Shown piece by piece: positions 14,949 through 23,201 of a stretch of DNA of 64,000 bases (position 1 is the first letter of the stretch; every line of letters starts with the position of its first letter). Where the stretch lies: the NCBI RefSeq assembly GCF_051962475.1, contig NZ_JBQCCF010000069.1, positions 339,036 through 403,035 of the forward strand, read 5' to 3'. The DNA is from Dyella_A sp051962475. Its GTDB lineage: Bacteria; Pseudomonadota; Gammaproteobacteria; Xanthomonadales; Rhodanobacteraceae. A program made the translations under genes and the position numbers. Below the pieces are notes generated by a model. That model was given only the letters and a program-made list of their open reading frames with translations, did no database searches and was not told the origin of the DNA.

Positions 14949-16511
14949 TCAGATAGGCAAATGTAACCTTCCCAGAGCGTCGGCGAGGGTACTCAAGCCA
15001 GTCCGCTTCCCATATCGGCCCGTGGTGATGTTGTCGTTCTCGTGCCCGAGGATCTCCGCGATCTGATATTCCGGGATACCGAGGTCTTTCAGCCGTGTGG
15101 CCATCGTGCCTCGGAAACTCTGGAACGTCTTGCGCTTGTCAGACACGCCAGCCTGGCGCAACCAGCGGTTCAGTTGCTTCGATAGTCTGTCGACGTTACC
15201 CCGGGTGGCCTTATCGGTGAACCGGACACGCTCCGGGAACAGGAACTCGCCCTCGCAGCCCTTCACGAAGTCAACCAGCCCAAGCTCCAGCAAACGCGGG
15301 TGGATGGGGACGAGGCGCTGACTGCTGTCGGTCTTCAGGGTCTTCTGTTCGGACTCCTCGTTGAAGTCGAACACCCAGACCCCCTGGTCCTGGCGGACAT
15401 CAACCTTCCGAAGTTGAGCAGCCTCGCCCATGCGACAGCCGGTGTACGCCATGATTCGAGGAATCCAGACACCGTAGGGCTCGCGAGGTGCACCGGCGAT
15501 ATAGGCGAACAGCGACTGGATGTCGCCGTCATCGAAGACCTTCCGGGCGTCCTGGGCACGCCCCTCCTCCACATCACGGAGGACGGTGGCCGGGCTTTGA
15601 GTGATGTGGTCGTGCTCCTGCGCCCACCGGAAGATGGTTCGCACGTGCTGATAGATCTTGTTGACGCTCCGGGATTCCAGCCGAGGCACCTCTTGATCGC
15701 CAAGGTGGTCCAGGACCTGGCGAGGGCTTAGGCCCGGATACTTCTTGCTCATGTTGGCCGGCAGCTTGACGATCTCCAGGCCAAGGCGTCGGATGGCGTC
15801 CTTGGTGACCTCGGCAACCGGCGGATCGCCAAGCAACAGCGCGATCATCTGGAGAATGCTGCGCCCCTGGGCCGCCGTCCGAGCGGACCACTTTCCTTGA
15901 GCGATCCGCTCCTCGGCATACATGGACGCGATCTCGGACACCTTCGGGGTCACCTTGGGAGCGGCCTCAGTCGCCGTCTCCAGGGGCACGGAGCGATGAC
16001 GCGGATGCCTGAGCGGTTCGCCGGAGAGCACCCGCAGCTCGGCTTTGGTGGCCGTGAGCTGAGCCTCCAGCACCCGTCTGGCCAGTACCCGTAGATCCGT
16101 CTCAGACGCCTCAGGAGCGAGCTGACGCGCAACGGGAAGGGTCTGCCTCAGATCGAGCTCAGCGAGCGATCCAGCGAGGTCGTGGCACTTCTCGTTGAGC
16201 TGGAAGGAGTATTCCTCCAAACCACCCGGCGTCCAGTCCAGCGCCAGACGCGCTTCAATCTCGTCGAAGGACGCGATGAGGTACTGCCTGGTGAGCGCGT
16301 CCAGTTGGTCCTTGGTCATGAATCGGCCGTTCTTGCGCAAAAGGCCGAGGAGGGTGCCGATATGGGGCTCCCAAAGCAACCGTCGTCGGTTAGCTTCCCG
16401 AAGATCAGCCGTTCGGAGGCTGCGGGTGATCTCCACTCGCCCCAGGAGAGCCTGGAGATCACGCGGGACGACGATGCGGGAAGTAAAAGAATTTCCTCTG
16501 CGCTGTAGCAC
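14949..16511 (-). CDS. Tyrosine-type site-specific integrase
   Basis: The 520-residue integrase probably mediates insertion and excision at the 3' end of tRNA-Met. The N-terminus (LQRRGNSFTSRIVVPRDL) is the arm-binding domain seen in related island integrases. The catalytic domain carries the first arginine in TGCRMGEAAQL (about 359), SFRGTMATRL around the second arginine, LGHEND with the histidine, and the nucleophile Y500 in TGRYGKR. The start appears to be GTG at 16511. It lies within the CTGTAGCA repeats, so integrase binding could autoregulate transcription. The gene ends 84 bp from the tRNA and points away from it, the normal arrangement for tRNA-targeting elements. Confidence 0.92.
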   Translation of the reverse strand: MLQRRGNSFTSRIVVPRDLQALLGRVEITRSLRTADLREANRRRLLWEPHIGTLLGLLRKNGRFMTKDQLDALTRQYLIASFDEIEARLALDWTPGGLEEYSFQLNEKCHDLAGSLAELDLRQTLPVARQLAPEASETDLRVLARRVLEAQLTATKAELRVLSGEPLRHPRHRSVPLETATEAAPKVTPKVSEIASMYAEERIAQGKWSARTAAQGRSILQMIALLLGDPPVAEVTKDAIRRLGLEIVKLPANMSKKYPGLSPRQVLDHLGDQEVPRLESRSVNKIYQHVRTIFRWAQEHDHITQSPATVLRDVEEGRAQDARKVFDDGDIQSLFAYIAGAPREPYGVWIPRIMAYTGCRMGEAAQLRKVDVRQDQGVWVFDFNEESEQKTLKTDSSQRLVPIHPRLLELGLVDFVKGCEGEFLFPERVRFTDKATRGNVDRLSKQLNRWLRQAGVSDKRKTFQSFRGTMATRLKDLGIPEYQIAEILGHENDNITTGRYGKRTGLSTLADALGRLHLPI

Positions 16512-16533
16512 TTGCTGAGCACTCGCTGTAGCG
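16503..16533 (+). repeat. CTGTAGCA-type repeats at the integrase end (candidate arm sites)
   Basis: CTGTAGCA at 16503, CTGAGCA at 16515 and CTGTAGCG at 16526 form a 12/11-bp spaced series like the set at 756-787. The repeats overlap the integrase start codon and lie about 60 bp from the proximal attachment repeat. Shared sequence and orientation at both ends support an arm-type binding role. The middle and last copies are imperfect. Confidence 0.55.
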
Positions 16534-16594
16534 GTTAGCCAAAACGGTGCAGAAACGCTAGGAAATTTAACCTCTTCAAAGAGTTAGAAGAGAT

Positions 16595-16611
16595 TGGTGG
16601 CTATGGGTGGA
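16595..16611. repeat. Island attachment-site repeat, tRNA copy
   Basis: This is the same 17 bp as at 656-672, here forming the CCA end, acceptor strand and start of the T-stem of tRNA-Met. The tRNA remains complete after insertion. Confidence 0.85.
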
Positions 16612-16671
16612 CTCGAACCACCGACCCCAGCATTATGAGTGCTGTGCTCTAACCAGCTGAGCTACATAGCC
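16595..16671 (-). tRNA. tRNA-Met (CAU), elongator
   Basis: The gene folds as a 77-nt cloverleaf with an encoded CCA end. GGCTATG pairs with CATAGCC. The anticodon loop is CTCATAA (anticodon CAU), in an AGCAC...GCACTCATAATGC arm typical of elongator Met rather than Ile2. The T-arm is GGTGGTTCGAACCACC. It is the integration target of the neighbouring island. Confidence 0.95.
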
Positions 16672-16850
16672 ATGATCTGACACGCCCGCTGACCGGTTCT
16701 GTCCAGCGGGGCGCGGCAGTGTACTGGCGGGGCTGGCGCGGTTCAAGTCTCGGCTTGCTGCCTGTTTGGCCGCTATGGTTGAATCGTCCACGGAAGTACC
16801 GGCCCCGCGCGCCTTGCAGCGGCAGACTCCGGACTTCTCCAGGAGACGAC

Positions 16851-17396
16851 ATGATCGATGTTGATGGCTATCGTCCGAACGTGGGCATCGTGCTGTTGAA
16901 TGGCGATGGCCGACTGTTCTGGGCGCGTCGCGTCAACCGCGATGGATGGCAGTTTCCGCAAGGTGGCATGCGCAGCGACGAAACGCCGCTTGAGGCGATG
17001 TATCGCGAACTGCAGGAAGAAACCGGCTTGTCGCCCGAGCACGTCGAGGTGATCGGCGCCACGCGCGGCTGGCTGCGCTACCGGCTGCCGCATCGCTACG
17101 TTCGCCACCACCAGCGCCCCACCTGCATCGGGCAGAAGCAGGTGTGGTTCCTGCTGCGACTGGTGGGCGGTGAGGACGCGCTGAAGCTCGATGCCTGCGA
17201 GAAGCCCGAGTTCGACCTCTGGCGCTGGGTCGATTTCTGGTATCCGGCGGCCCATGTGGTGAACTTCAAGCGCCAGGTGTACGAGCGGGCGCTGCGTCAG
17301 TTTGCACCGCTGGTCGAAGGCCTGCTCAGCCTGCAGGTCGGCGCACCGCCGCCGCCGCGCGAACACGGCGGCTCCAAGGGACGCGAAGCGGCCTGA
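16851..17396 (+). CDS. rppH: RNA pyrophosphohydrolase RppH (NudH)
   Basis: This Nudix hydrolase removes pyrophosphate from triphosphorylated mRNA 5' ends and so starts RNase E-dependent decay. The 181-residue product begins MIDVDGYRPNVGIVLLN, a hallmark of RppH. The Nudix box spans residues 38-60 (GGMRSDETP, then YRELQEETGL) with the metal-binding glutamates in REL-x-EE. The C-terminal tail is proline-rich (APPPPREHG) and longer than in E. coli. AGGAGACGAC gives a strong ribosome binding site for this ATG. The frame extends further upstream, but that part overlaps promoter space. It is the first chromosomal gene beyond tRNA-Met. Confidence 0.95.
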   Translation: MIDVDGYRPNVGIVLLNGDGRLFWARRVNRDGWQFPQGGMRSDETPLEAMYRELQEETGLSPEHVEVIGATRGWLRYRLPHRYVRHHQRPTCIGQKQVWFLLRLVGGEDALKLDACEKPEFDLWRWVDFWYPAAHVVNFKRQVYERALRQFAPLVEGLLSLQVGAPPPPREHGGSKGREAA

Positions 17397-17567
17397 GCAC
17401 CCGGCGGCCCGCCATCGGCCCGCCCCTGTAACGTCGGTTGGCCCAAGTGCTCGGCCTGATCGCCCGCTGGGCGATGCGCTGAGGACCCTTTGGCAGATTC
17501 GCGCCCTGTTCCTTGACGCTTCCGTCACGGGACGGCTATACGTTCCCTCTTTGCCTGGAGGGGCCGC

Positions 17568-18323
17568 ATGCCACCTCGCCCACCACCGCGCTTCGTCGTG
17601 CAGACGCATGACACGGCCAGCCGGCGCCGGCGTCGCCTGCTGCTGATCGCGGTTTGGCCGCTGAGCCTGGTGGTGGTTGCCGCGGTGGCACTGTGGCTGC
17701 CCCAGGCGCCGGTACCGCTGGTGCACAACAATCGTGCGGCGCTCAAGCAGTTGCAGGCGGAGAACGAGCAGCTCAAGCAGCAGGTAGCCGGGCTGCAGCG
17801 ATCGCAGCAGGTCAACGATGTGGCCATGCGCTCGCTGCAGGACACCTTGACCGAGCGCGAGGAGCAGATCAGCGGCCTGCGCGCCGACCTGGGCTTCTAT
17901 TCGCGCCTGGTCGGAGGCGACGGCCAGCGACAGGGTCTGCGCGTGCAGGAAGTCCGCGTCCAGGCGGTACCGCAGTCCCATGCGTGGGATCTCACGCTCA
18001 GCCTCACCCAGAACGTGCGTCGCGGCGACCAGACCAGCGGCAAAGCCACGGTCACCGTGGAAGGCCTGCACGGCGACAAGGTCGAGCAGCTGGACTGGAC
18101 GGCCTTGGGCGACGCGGCGCAGAAGGACGGCCTGCCGTTCTCCTTCAAGTATTTCCAACAGTTGCACGCCACGTTCGTGCTTCCGGCCGACTTCCGGCCC
18201 ACCCGACTGCGCATCCACGCCATGCCCGGCAGCGGCACTGCCGCCGACCGCACGGTGGCGTGGGCCGACGCGCTCAATGGCAACATCACCCATGCCCAAG
18301 GGGACAACGATGCTCAACCGTAA
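17568..18323 (+). CDS. DUF6776-like membrane protein with coiled coil
   Basis: The 251-residue protein has a basic cytoplasmic N-terminus and a membrane helix at about 24-44 (LLLIAVWPLSLVVVAAVALW). A periplasmic coiled coil with QLQAENEQLKQQVAGLQRSQ follows at about 60-105, and then a beta-rich domain of about 120 residues. This layout matches a conserved Xanthomonadales family that I believe is DUF6776, with no known function. A GGAGGGG ribosome binding site precedes the ATG. It overlaps the bactofilin gene by 14 bp, so the two are coupled. This suggests that the membrane protein may anchor or organise the bactofilin. Confidence 0.7.
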   Translation: MPPRPPPRFVVQTHDTASRRRRRLLLIAVWPLSLVVVAAVALWLPQAPVPLVHNNRAALKQLQAENEQLKQQVAGLQRSQQVNDVAMRSLQDTLTEREEQISGLRADLGFYSRLVGGDGQRQGLRVQEVRVQAVPQSHAWDLTLSLTQNVRRGDQTSGKATVTVEGLHGDKVEQLDWTALGDAAQKDGLPFSFKYFQQLHATFVLPADFRPTRLRIHAMPGSGTAADRTVAWADALNGNITHAQGDNDAQP

Positions 18324-18765
18324 ACGCGCAGGCCGTGACTCGCCCAGCCACGACACCAGCCTGATTGCCCGCGGCACCATCGTCCGCGGCGACGTGCACT
18401 TCACCGGGGCGCTGCATCTGGATGGGTGCATCGAAGGCGCCGTGATCGCCGAGGCCGAGGACGCCGTGCTGACCGTGAGCGATCACGGCCAGGTGATCGG
18501 GGAAATCCGCGTGCCACATGCGGTGGTCAACGGCCGTATCGACGGCAACGTGCTCAGCGACGCCCGGCTCGAGCTGGCGGCACAGGCGTGCATTTCCGGC
18601 GACGTGCACTACCGCCTGCTGGAAATGGCCGCCGGGGCCCAGGTGAACGGCCGCATGGTCCACGTGGGCGCGGAGGTGGCCCGTGAGTTGACCGCCCCGA
18701 AAGCGCTCGCCAATACGCCCGCCGCGGCCGAGGCGGAGTCGGCGTCGGCGTCGGCGTCGGCCTGA
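18310..18765 (+). CDS. Bactofilin (polymer-forming cytoskeletal protein)
   Basis: Bactofilins polymerise without nucleotide into a right-handed beta-helix and scaffold envelope-shaping enzymes. The 151-residue protein has a short disordered N-terminus and then repeating turns such as TIVRGDVHFTGALHLDGCIE and GQVIGEIRVPHAVVNGRIDG, the typical six-rung pattern. The C-terminus is disordered and ends in an alanine/serine repeat (SASASASA). The ATG lies inside the end of the upstream membrane-protein gene. Identification rests on the repeat pattern and size and is firm. Confidence 0.88.
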   Translation: MLNRKRAGRDSPSHDTSLIARGTIVRGDVHFTGALHLDGCIEGAVIAEAEDAVLTVSDHGQVIGEIRVPHAVVNGRIDGNVLSDARLELAAQACISGDVHYRLLEMAAGAQVNGRMVHVGAEVARELTAPKALANTPAAAEAESASASASA

Positions 18766-18813
18766 ACACGCTATGCTTGAGGTCGGGCGTTAGCCACCTC
18801 ATATGTAGCCGTC

Positions 18814-19182
18814 ATGGAAACCATCGTCGCCTTTCCCGATTACCGCAGCGCGCAGGCGCCGCTCGTGTTCACCGACGCCGCGGCACGCAAGGTGCACGAG
18901 CTGATCCAGGAAGAGGGCAATCCCGAGCTCAAGCTGCGCGTGTACATCACCGGCGGCGGTTGCTCGGGGTTCCAGTACGGCTTCACCTTCGACGAAACGC
19001 GCGCCGAGGACGATCTCGCGCTTGAGCGCGAGGGCGTCACGCTGCTGGTCGATCCGCTCTCGCTTCAGTATCTGGGCGGCGCCGAGATCGACTACGCCGA
19101 AAACCTCTCCGGCTCGCAGTTCGTGATCCGCAATCCGAACGCCAAGACCACATGTGGCTGCGGCTCCTCCTTCTCCACCTGA
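18814..19182 (+). CDS. erpA: Iron-sulfur cluster insertion protein ErpA
   Basis: This A-type carrier delivers 4Fe-4S or 2Fe-2S clusters to apo-enzymes such as IspG/IspH. The 122-residue product has the three conserved cysteines in GGGCSGFQYGF (residues about 48-58) and CGCGSSF near the C-terminus. Length and C-terminus fit ErpA better than IscA or SufA. The gene is single and about 50 bp after the bactofilin. Its end overlaps the longest possible frame of nudC. Confidence 0.95.
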   Translation: METIVAFPDYRSAQAPLVFTDAAARKVHELIQEEGNPELKLRVYITGGGCSGFQYGFTFDETRAEDDLALEREGVTLLVDPLSLQYLGGAEIDYAENLSGSQFVIRNPNAKTTCGCGSSFST

Positions 19183-19199
19183 GCCGGACCCGCACGGGC

Positions 19200-20165
19200 G
19201 TGCAGCAACAGAACACTTTCAGCGGCCTCAGCCTCCGCCTCGACCGCACCGCGGAACGCCGCGACGAGCGCGACTGGATCGACGCCCGTGCCGGTGACAC
19301 CACGGCACGCTTTCTCGTGCTGGATGGCGAAGACCTCGCCTACGTCCAGCGTGGCGCCGAATCGCTGCGCTGGCTTGGCGCCGACGAGCGCACCCGCTGG
19401 TTGCCGGACGCCGAGCCCACGTTCCTGGGTACCGACGAGGAACACGCCTACTTCCTGGTGCGGCTGGATGCGGCCGGACGCGGTGCCGCCGACGCAGCAG
19501 CGCTCGAGGAGGCGCTCGACGCGCGGCGCATCCACCTGCGCCAGGCCGGTCTGCAGCTGGACGCCCACGAGGCCGCACTGTTCGCCTATGCCAAGGGGCT
19601 CGCGCACTGGCAGCGCGAGATGCGCCATTGCACGGCCTGCGGGGCGCGCGTGGCGCTGGTCGCCTCCGGCCATCGCGCGCAGTGCACCGGCAGCGACTGC
19701 GGCAAGCTGCATTTCCCGCGCACCGACGCGGCGATCATCGTGATCGTCGAGCACGAGGGCGCCTGCCTGCTCGGCCGCCAGGCGGGCTGGCCCGCGGGGC
19801 GCTACTCCACGCTCGCCGGTTTCGTCGAGCCCGGCGAATCGCTGGAGGACGCCGTACGTCGCGAGGTCGCCGAGGAGGCCGGTGTGCGCGTCGACGAAGT
19901 GCACTACCACTCCTCACAGCCGTGGCCGCTGCCCGCGTCGCTGATGATCGGCTTCACCGCCACCGCACACGACCGCGCGATCCGCCTGCGTGACGGCGAG
20001 CTGGAAGACGCCCGCTGGTTCACGCCGCAGGAGATTGCCTCGGGCCTGGCCGACGGCAGCTTCGCCACGCCACCGAAGTTGTCGGTGTCCTACCGACTGC
20101 TGGCGCACTGGCTGCACGCACGCGCAGGGCTGACGCTGGACGAACTGATCGCCCGCGCGCGCTGA
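19200..20165 (+). CDS. nudC: NAD(H) pyrophosphatase / RNA decapping Nudix enzyme NudC
   Basis: NudC hydrolyses NADH to NMNH and AMP and removes NAD caps from RNA. The protein has an N-terminal domain, a zinc ribbon (HCTACGARV, then CTGSDCGKLHFPRTD), the Nudix box GFVEPGESLEDAVRREVAEE and the NudC-specific SQPWPLPASLM. The probable start is GTG at 19200, 17 bp after erpA, giving 321 residues. An ATG at 19152 would add 16 residues inside erpA and gives an unnatural leucine-rich start. Product identity is firm, the start less so. Confidence 0.93.
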   Translation: MQQQNTFSGLSLRLDRTAERRDERDWIDARAGDTTARFLVLDGEDLAYVQRGAESLRWLGADERTRWLPDAEPTFLGTDEEHAYFLVRLDAAGRGAADAAALEEALDARRIHLRQAGLQLDAHEAALFAYAKGLAHWQREMRHCTACGARVALVASGHRAQCTGSDCGKLHFPRTDAAIIVIVEHEGACLLGRQAGWPAGRYSTLAGFVEPGESLEDAVRREVAEEAGVRVDEVHYHSSQPWPLPASLMIGFTATAHDRAIRLRDGELEDARWFTPQEIASGLADGSFATPPKLSVSYRLLAHWLHARAGLTLDELIARAR

Positions 20166-20209
20166 GTTCACTCGCTTACAATGCGGACTCCCATTCCTGG
20201 AGTTTCCGC

Positions 20210-21079
20210 ATGGCCATCCGCCTGCTCGCAGCCCTGGTCGCCCTGGGCCTGCTCCATCTGCTACCGCAGCTGGCGCGCTGGCATGTTGACGGCCTGCAGC
20301 GTCGCTGGGTGGCTGCACTGGGCGATCTGCACGGCGCCGTACGCGTGCTGGTGCTGGCGGGCGTACCGGTGGTGCTGTGCTTGCTGCTGGCAACGGCGCT
20401 GCACCACGCGTTCCTGGGTGACCTGGCGCTGCTCGCGCTCGACGTGCTGGTGCTGCTGTTCTGCTTCGGCCCGCGCGCGTTCGAGGCTGATCTTGAGACG
20501 ATCCTCGCTGCACCCGACCGCCCCAGCCGCGAGGCGGCCGCGCAACAGCTGGCCGATGGCGGCGAGCGTGTGACGTGGAGCGCCCACGGGTTGGGCGAGG
20601 CGATCGCCTATGCCGCGCTGCGTCGGCGCTTCGGTGCGCTGCTGTGGTTCTTCGTGCTCGGGCCGGCCGGTGCGCTGGGCTACCGGCTGGTGCAGTCGCT
20701 GGGTCGCGACGACACCCTGCCGCTCGATAGCGCCAGCCGCGAGGCGGCGCGGTGCACGGCCAACGCCCTGGATTGGGTACCGGCGCAGTTGCTGGTGTTC
20801 ACGCTGGCGGTGGTCGGCCACTGGGATGCGGTGATGGCCGCGTGGAACCGCTGGCGCCAGCAGGCCGGTGACGGTCACTGGTATCGCGAGGAGCCCGGCT
20901 TTCTTGCCGCAGCCGCGTGCGCCGACATCGACGTGGAGATTGAGGCCGGCGATGGCTACGTGGAAGAGCGCAGCGACCCGCTGCTGGAGCTGGTGCGCAT
21001 GCGCAGCGCCTTCCTGCGTGCACTGGTGGCCTGGATGAGCGTGGTCGCGCTGGTGGTGATGGGCAGCTGGCTGGCCTGA
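20210..21079 (+). CDS. AmpE-like membrane protein (CobD/CbiB superfamily)
   Basis: The 289-residue integral membrane protein has about five hydrophobic helices, a FCFGPRAFEADLE motif near residues 85-97 and ALGYRLVQSLGR near 160. These match the AmpE group, a putative sensory partner of AmpD in beta-lactamase regulation. No ampD is adjacent. The conserved cytoplasmic segment GPRxFxxDL supports the assignment. Its end faces the convergent LplT/acyltransferase gene across a palindromic repeat. The biochemical function is uncertain even in characterised relatives. Confidence 0.75.
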   Translation: MAIRLLAALVALGLLHLLPQLARWHVDGLQRRWVAALGDLHGAVRVLVLAGVPVVLCLLLATALHHAFLGDLALLALDVLVLLFCFGPRAFEADLETILAAPDRPSREAAAQQLADGGERVTWSAHGLGEAIAYAALRRRFGALLWFFVLGPAGALGYRLVQSLGRDDTLPLDSASREAARCTANALDWVPAQLLVFTLAVVGHWDAVMAAWNRWRQQAGDGHWYREEPGFLAAAACADIDVEIEAGDGYVEERSDPLLELVRMRSAFLRALVAWMSVVALVVMGSWLA

Positions 21080-21090
21080 CCCCGCCTCAC

Positions 21091-21171
21091 GTAGGAGCCC
21101 GCTCGCGGGCGATGCTGTTGGCTTTGATATCGATTCGAAGCGAAAAGCATCGCCCGCGAGCGGGCTCCTAC
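21091..21171. repeat. REP-like palindromic element
   Basis: Two 26-bp arms (21091-21116 and 21146-21171) beginning GTAGGAGCCCGCTCGCGGGC are perfect inverted repeats with a 29-nt spacer. Elements of this GTAGGAGC type are widespread REP/BIME sequences in gammaproteobacteria. It lies between two convergent genes and may serve as a bidirectional terminator. The right arm supplies the TAG stop codon of the LplT/acyltransferase gene. Confidence 0.85.
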
Positions 21172-23042
21172 GCGAGGTCGCCGCGCAGTTCGCGCACGCG
21201 CGCTTCCAGCGCGGGCGCCGTGACCTGCTCCGGCGAAATCGGCGCATCCACCACCAGCTCCACCCGCGCACGGAATCGCCGCGGCAGGCGCGAGCGCCCC
21301 ATCATCGAATCGCGCCGGCTCCACACGCTGCCCCACAACCCGCGCAGCGCCATCGGCACCACCGGCACCGGGCGGCGCGCGAGGATCTTTTCCACGCCGG
21401 GACGAAACGTCGCGATGGCGCCGTCACGGGTGAGCCCGCCCTCGGGGAAGATGCACACCAGCTCGCCGTCGGCCAGAGCTGCATCGATCGCCTCGTAGGC
21501 GGCGGCGAGCACCGCTGGATCCTCCTTCTGGCCCGCGATGGGAATCGCCTTGGCGGTGCGAAACACGAATTTCAGCAACGGAATGTTGAAGATCCGGTAG
21601 TACATGACGAAGCGCGCGGGCCGGCGCAGGTGCGCCATCAGCAGCAGCGGGTCCATGAAACTCACGTGGTTGCACACCAGCAGCGCCGGGCCCTCCTCCG
21701 GCAGGTGCCGCATGCCATCCACGCGTACCCGGTAGAGCGTGTTCACCAGCACCCAGGTGATGAACCGCATCAGGAACTCGGGCACCAGGGTGAAGATGTA
21801 GACCGCCACCAGCACGTTGAGCAGCGCGGCAACCAGGAAGATCTGCGCCGACCCCAGCCCCGCCCGGCTCAGCGCCAGGCCAGCGACCGAGGCCACCACG
21901 ATGAACAGCGCGTTGAGGATGTTGTTGCCGGCGATCACCCGCGAGAGCCGGTCGCGCGGCGTGCGCGCCTGCACGAAGGCGAACAGCGGCACCACGTAGA
22001 AGCCGGCGAACACGCCAATCAGGGTGAGGTCGAGCACGATGCGCCAGCTGCCCGCCGCGGCCAGGAACGCCTGCCAGTGCAAGCCCATCTGCGCCGCCGC
22101 GCCCGGGCGCGCCAGATACAGATCCACGCCGAACGCGGTGAGCCCGAACGCGCCCAGCGGCACCAGGCCGATCTCCACCCGCTTGCCCGACATCCGCTCG
22201 CACAGCAGCGAACCGACGCCGGTGCCCAGCGAAAACAGCGTGAGCACCAGGGTCAGCACGCTGCCGTCGCCGCCGAGGTTGTGCTTGGCATACAGCGGCA
22301 GCTGCGCGGTGAGCATGGTGCCGAAGAACCAGAACCAGGAGATGCCCAGTACCGCGTTGAATACCGCCCGATCGGCGCGCGTGATGCCGAGCACGCGCAC
22401 GGTTTCGGTGACCGGGTTGGGGTTGAACACCAGGTGCGGCGCGGTGGCCGGCGCGGGCGGAATGGCGCGGCTGCAGGCGTAGCCGACCAGTGCCACGGTG
22501 AGCGTGGCGACCGCCGCGGCCCACGGCCCGATGCCGGCCAGCAGCATCAGCGAATTGCCGGCGACCATGCCGATCAGGATCGCCAGCTGCGTGCCCATCT
22601 CCACCATGCCGTTGCCGCCGACCAGCTCGGTGGGCTGGAGCGCCTGCGGCAGGATCGCGTACTTGATCGGCCCGAACACCGTCGAATGCACGCCCATCAT
22701 GAACAGCACGCTCAGCAGCAGCGGCAGGTTGTGGGTGTGGAATCCCCAAGCGGCGAGCGCCATCGCAGCAATCTCGAACAGCTTCACGTAACGGATGATG
22801 CGGGTCTTCTCGAACTTCTCCGCCAGCTGGCCCGCGGTGGCCGAAAACAGGAAGTACGGCAGGATGAACAGCGCCGGCGCCAGGTTGGTGTACAGCGACA
22901 CCTCGCGGTCAGGCAGCCCCATCTGCACGGCCGCCAGCATCACCATCGCATTGCGGAACGCACTGTCGTTGAACGCGCCCAGCGCCTGGGTCCAGAAAAA
23001 CGGCGCGAAGCGCCGGCGGCCGAGCAGGGTGAATTGGCTCAT
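21168..23042 (-). CDS. Bifunctional lysophospholipid transporter (MFS) / 1-acyltransferase
   Basis: The 624-residue protein fuses an N-terminal MFS transporter of the LplT type with a C-terminal PlsC-type acyltransferase. The transporter occupies residues 1 to about 415 and includes ALGAFNDSAFRNAM and MGVHSTVFGPIKYAILPQAL. The acyltransferase shows the HX4D motif in CNHVSFMD near 450 and FPEGGLTRDG near 530. It probably flips lysophospholipids across the inner membrane and re-acylates them. The Aas acyl-ACP synthetase domain found in many such fusions is absent. The stop codon lies in the REP palindrome shared with the convergent ampE-like gene. Confidence 0.9.
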   Translation of the reverse strand: MSQFTLLGRRRFAPFFWTQALGAFNDSAFRNAMVMLAAVQMGLPDREVSLYTNLAPALFILPYFLFSATAGQLAEKFEKTRIIRYVKLFEIAAMALAAWGFHTHNLPLLLSVLFMMGVHSTVFGPIKYAILPQALQPTELVGGNGMVEMGTQLAILIGMVAGNSLMLLAGIGPWAAAVATLTVALVGYACSRAIPPAPATAPHLVFNPNPVTETVRVLGITRADRAVFNAVLGISWFWFFGTMLTAQLPLYAKHNLGGDGSVLTLVLTLFSLGTGVGSLLCERMSGKRVEIGLVPLGAFGLTAFGVDLYLARPGAAAQMGLHWQAFLAAAGSWRIVLDLTLIGVFAGFYVVPLFAFVQARTPRDRLSRVIAGNNILNALFIVVASVAGLALSRAGLGSAQIFLVAALLNVLVAVYIFTLVPEFLMRFITWVLVNTLYRVRVDGMRHLPEEGPALLVCNHVSFMDPLLLMAHLRRPARFVMYYRIFNIPLLKFVFRTAKAIPIAGQKEDPAVLAAAYEAIDAALADGELVCIFPEGGLTRDGAIATFRPGVEKILARRPVPVVPMALRGLWGSVWSRRDSMMGRSRLPRRFRARVELVVDAPISPEQVTAPALEARVRELRGDLA

Positions 23043-23201
23043 GCAGATCCCGTGGGAAAACGCCGGCGCCTAGCCTAGCGTGAATGCACCACCGCACGCG
23101 CCGTTCCCACCGCACGACTTCGCGCGCGATTCGGAGCGCGCCGGGAGCGGCGCACCACCCGAGCCACCTGTCACGCCGATGCGGCGGACCCCGTGGCTTG
23201 C

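Larger units (their letters stand above)
656..16611. mobile_element. Integrative genomic island in the 3' end of tRNA-Met
   Basis: The segment is bounded by a perfect 17-bp direct repeat, TGGTGGCTATGGGTGGA. One copy is the 3' end of the intact tRNA-Met gene and the other lies beside queD. A tyrosine integrase gene abuts the tRNA, as is usual for tRNA-targeting islands. The interior is mostly accessory genes (type III restriction-modification, serine recombinase, orphan proteins) and contains lower-GC stretches (for example 5600-5750) absent from the flanks. No conjugation or phage structural genes are visible, so it is probably a non-self-transmissible or mobilisable element. Removing it would place queD next to tRNA-Met and rppH. 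Confidence 0.85.
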
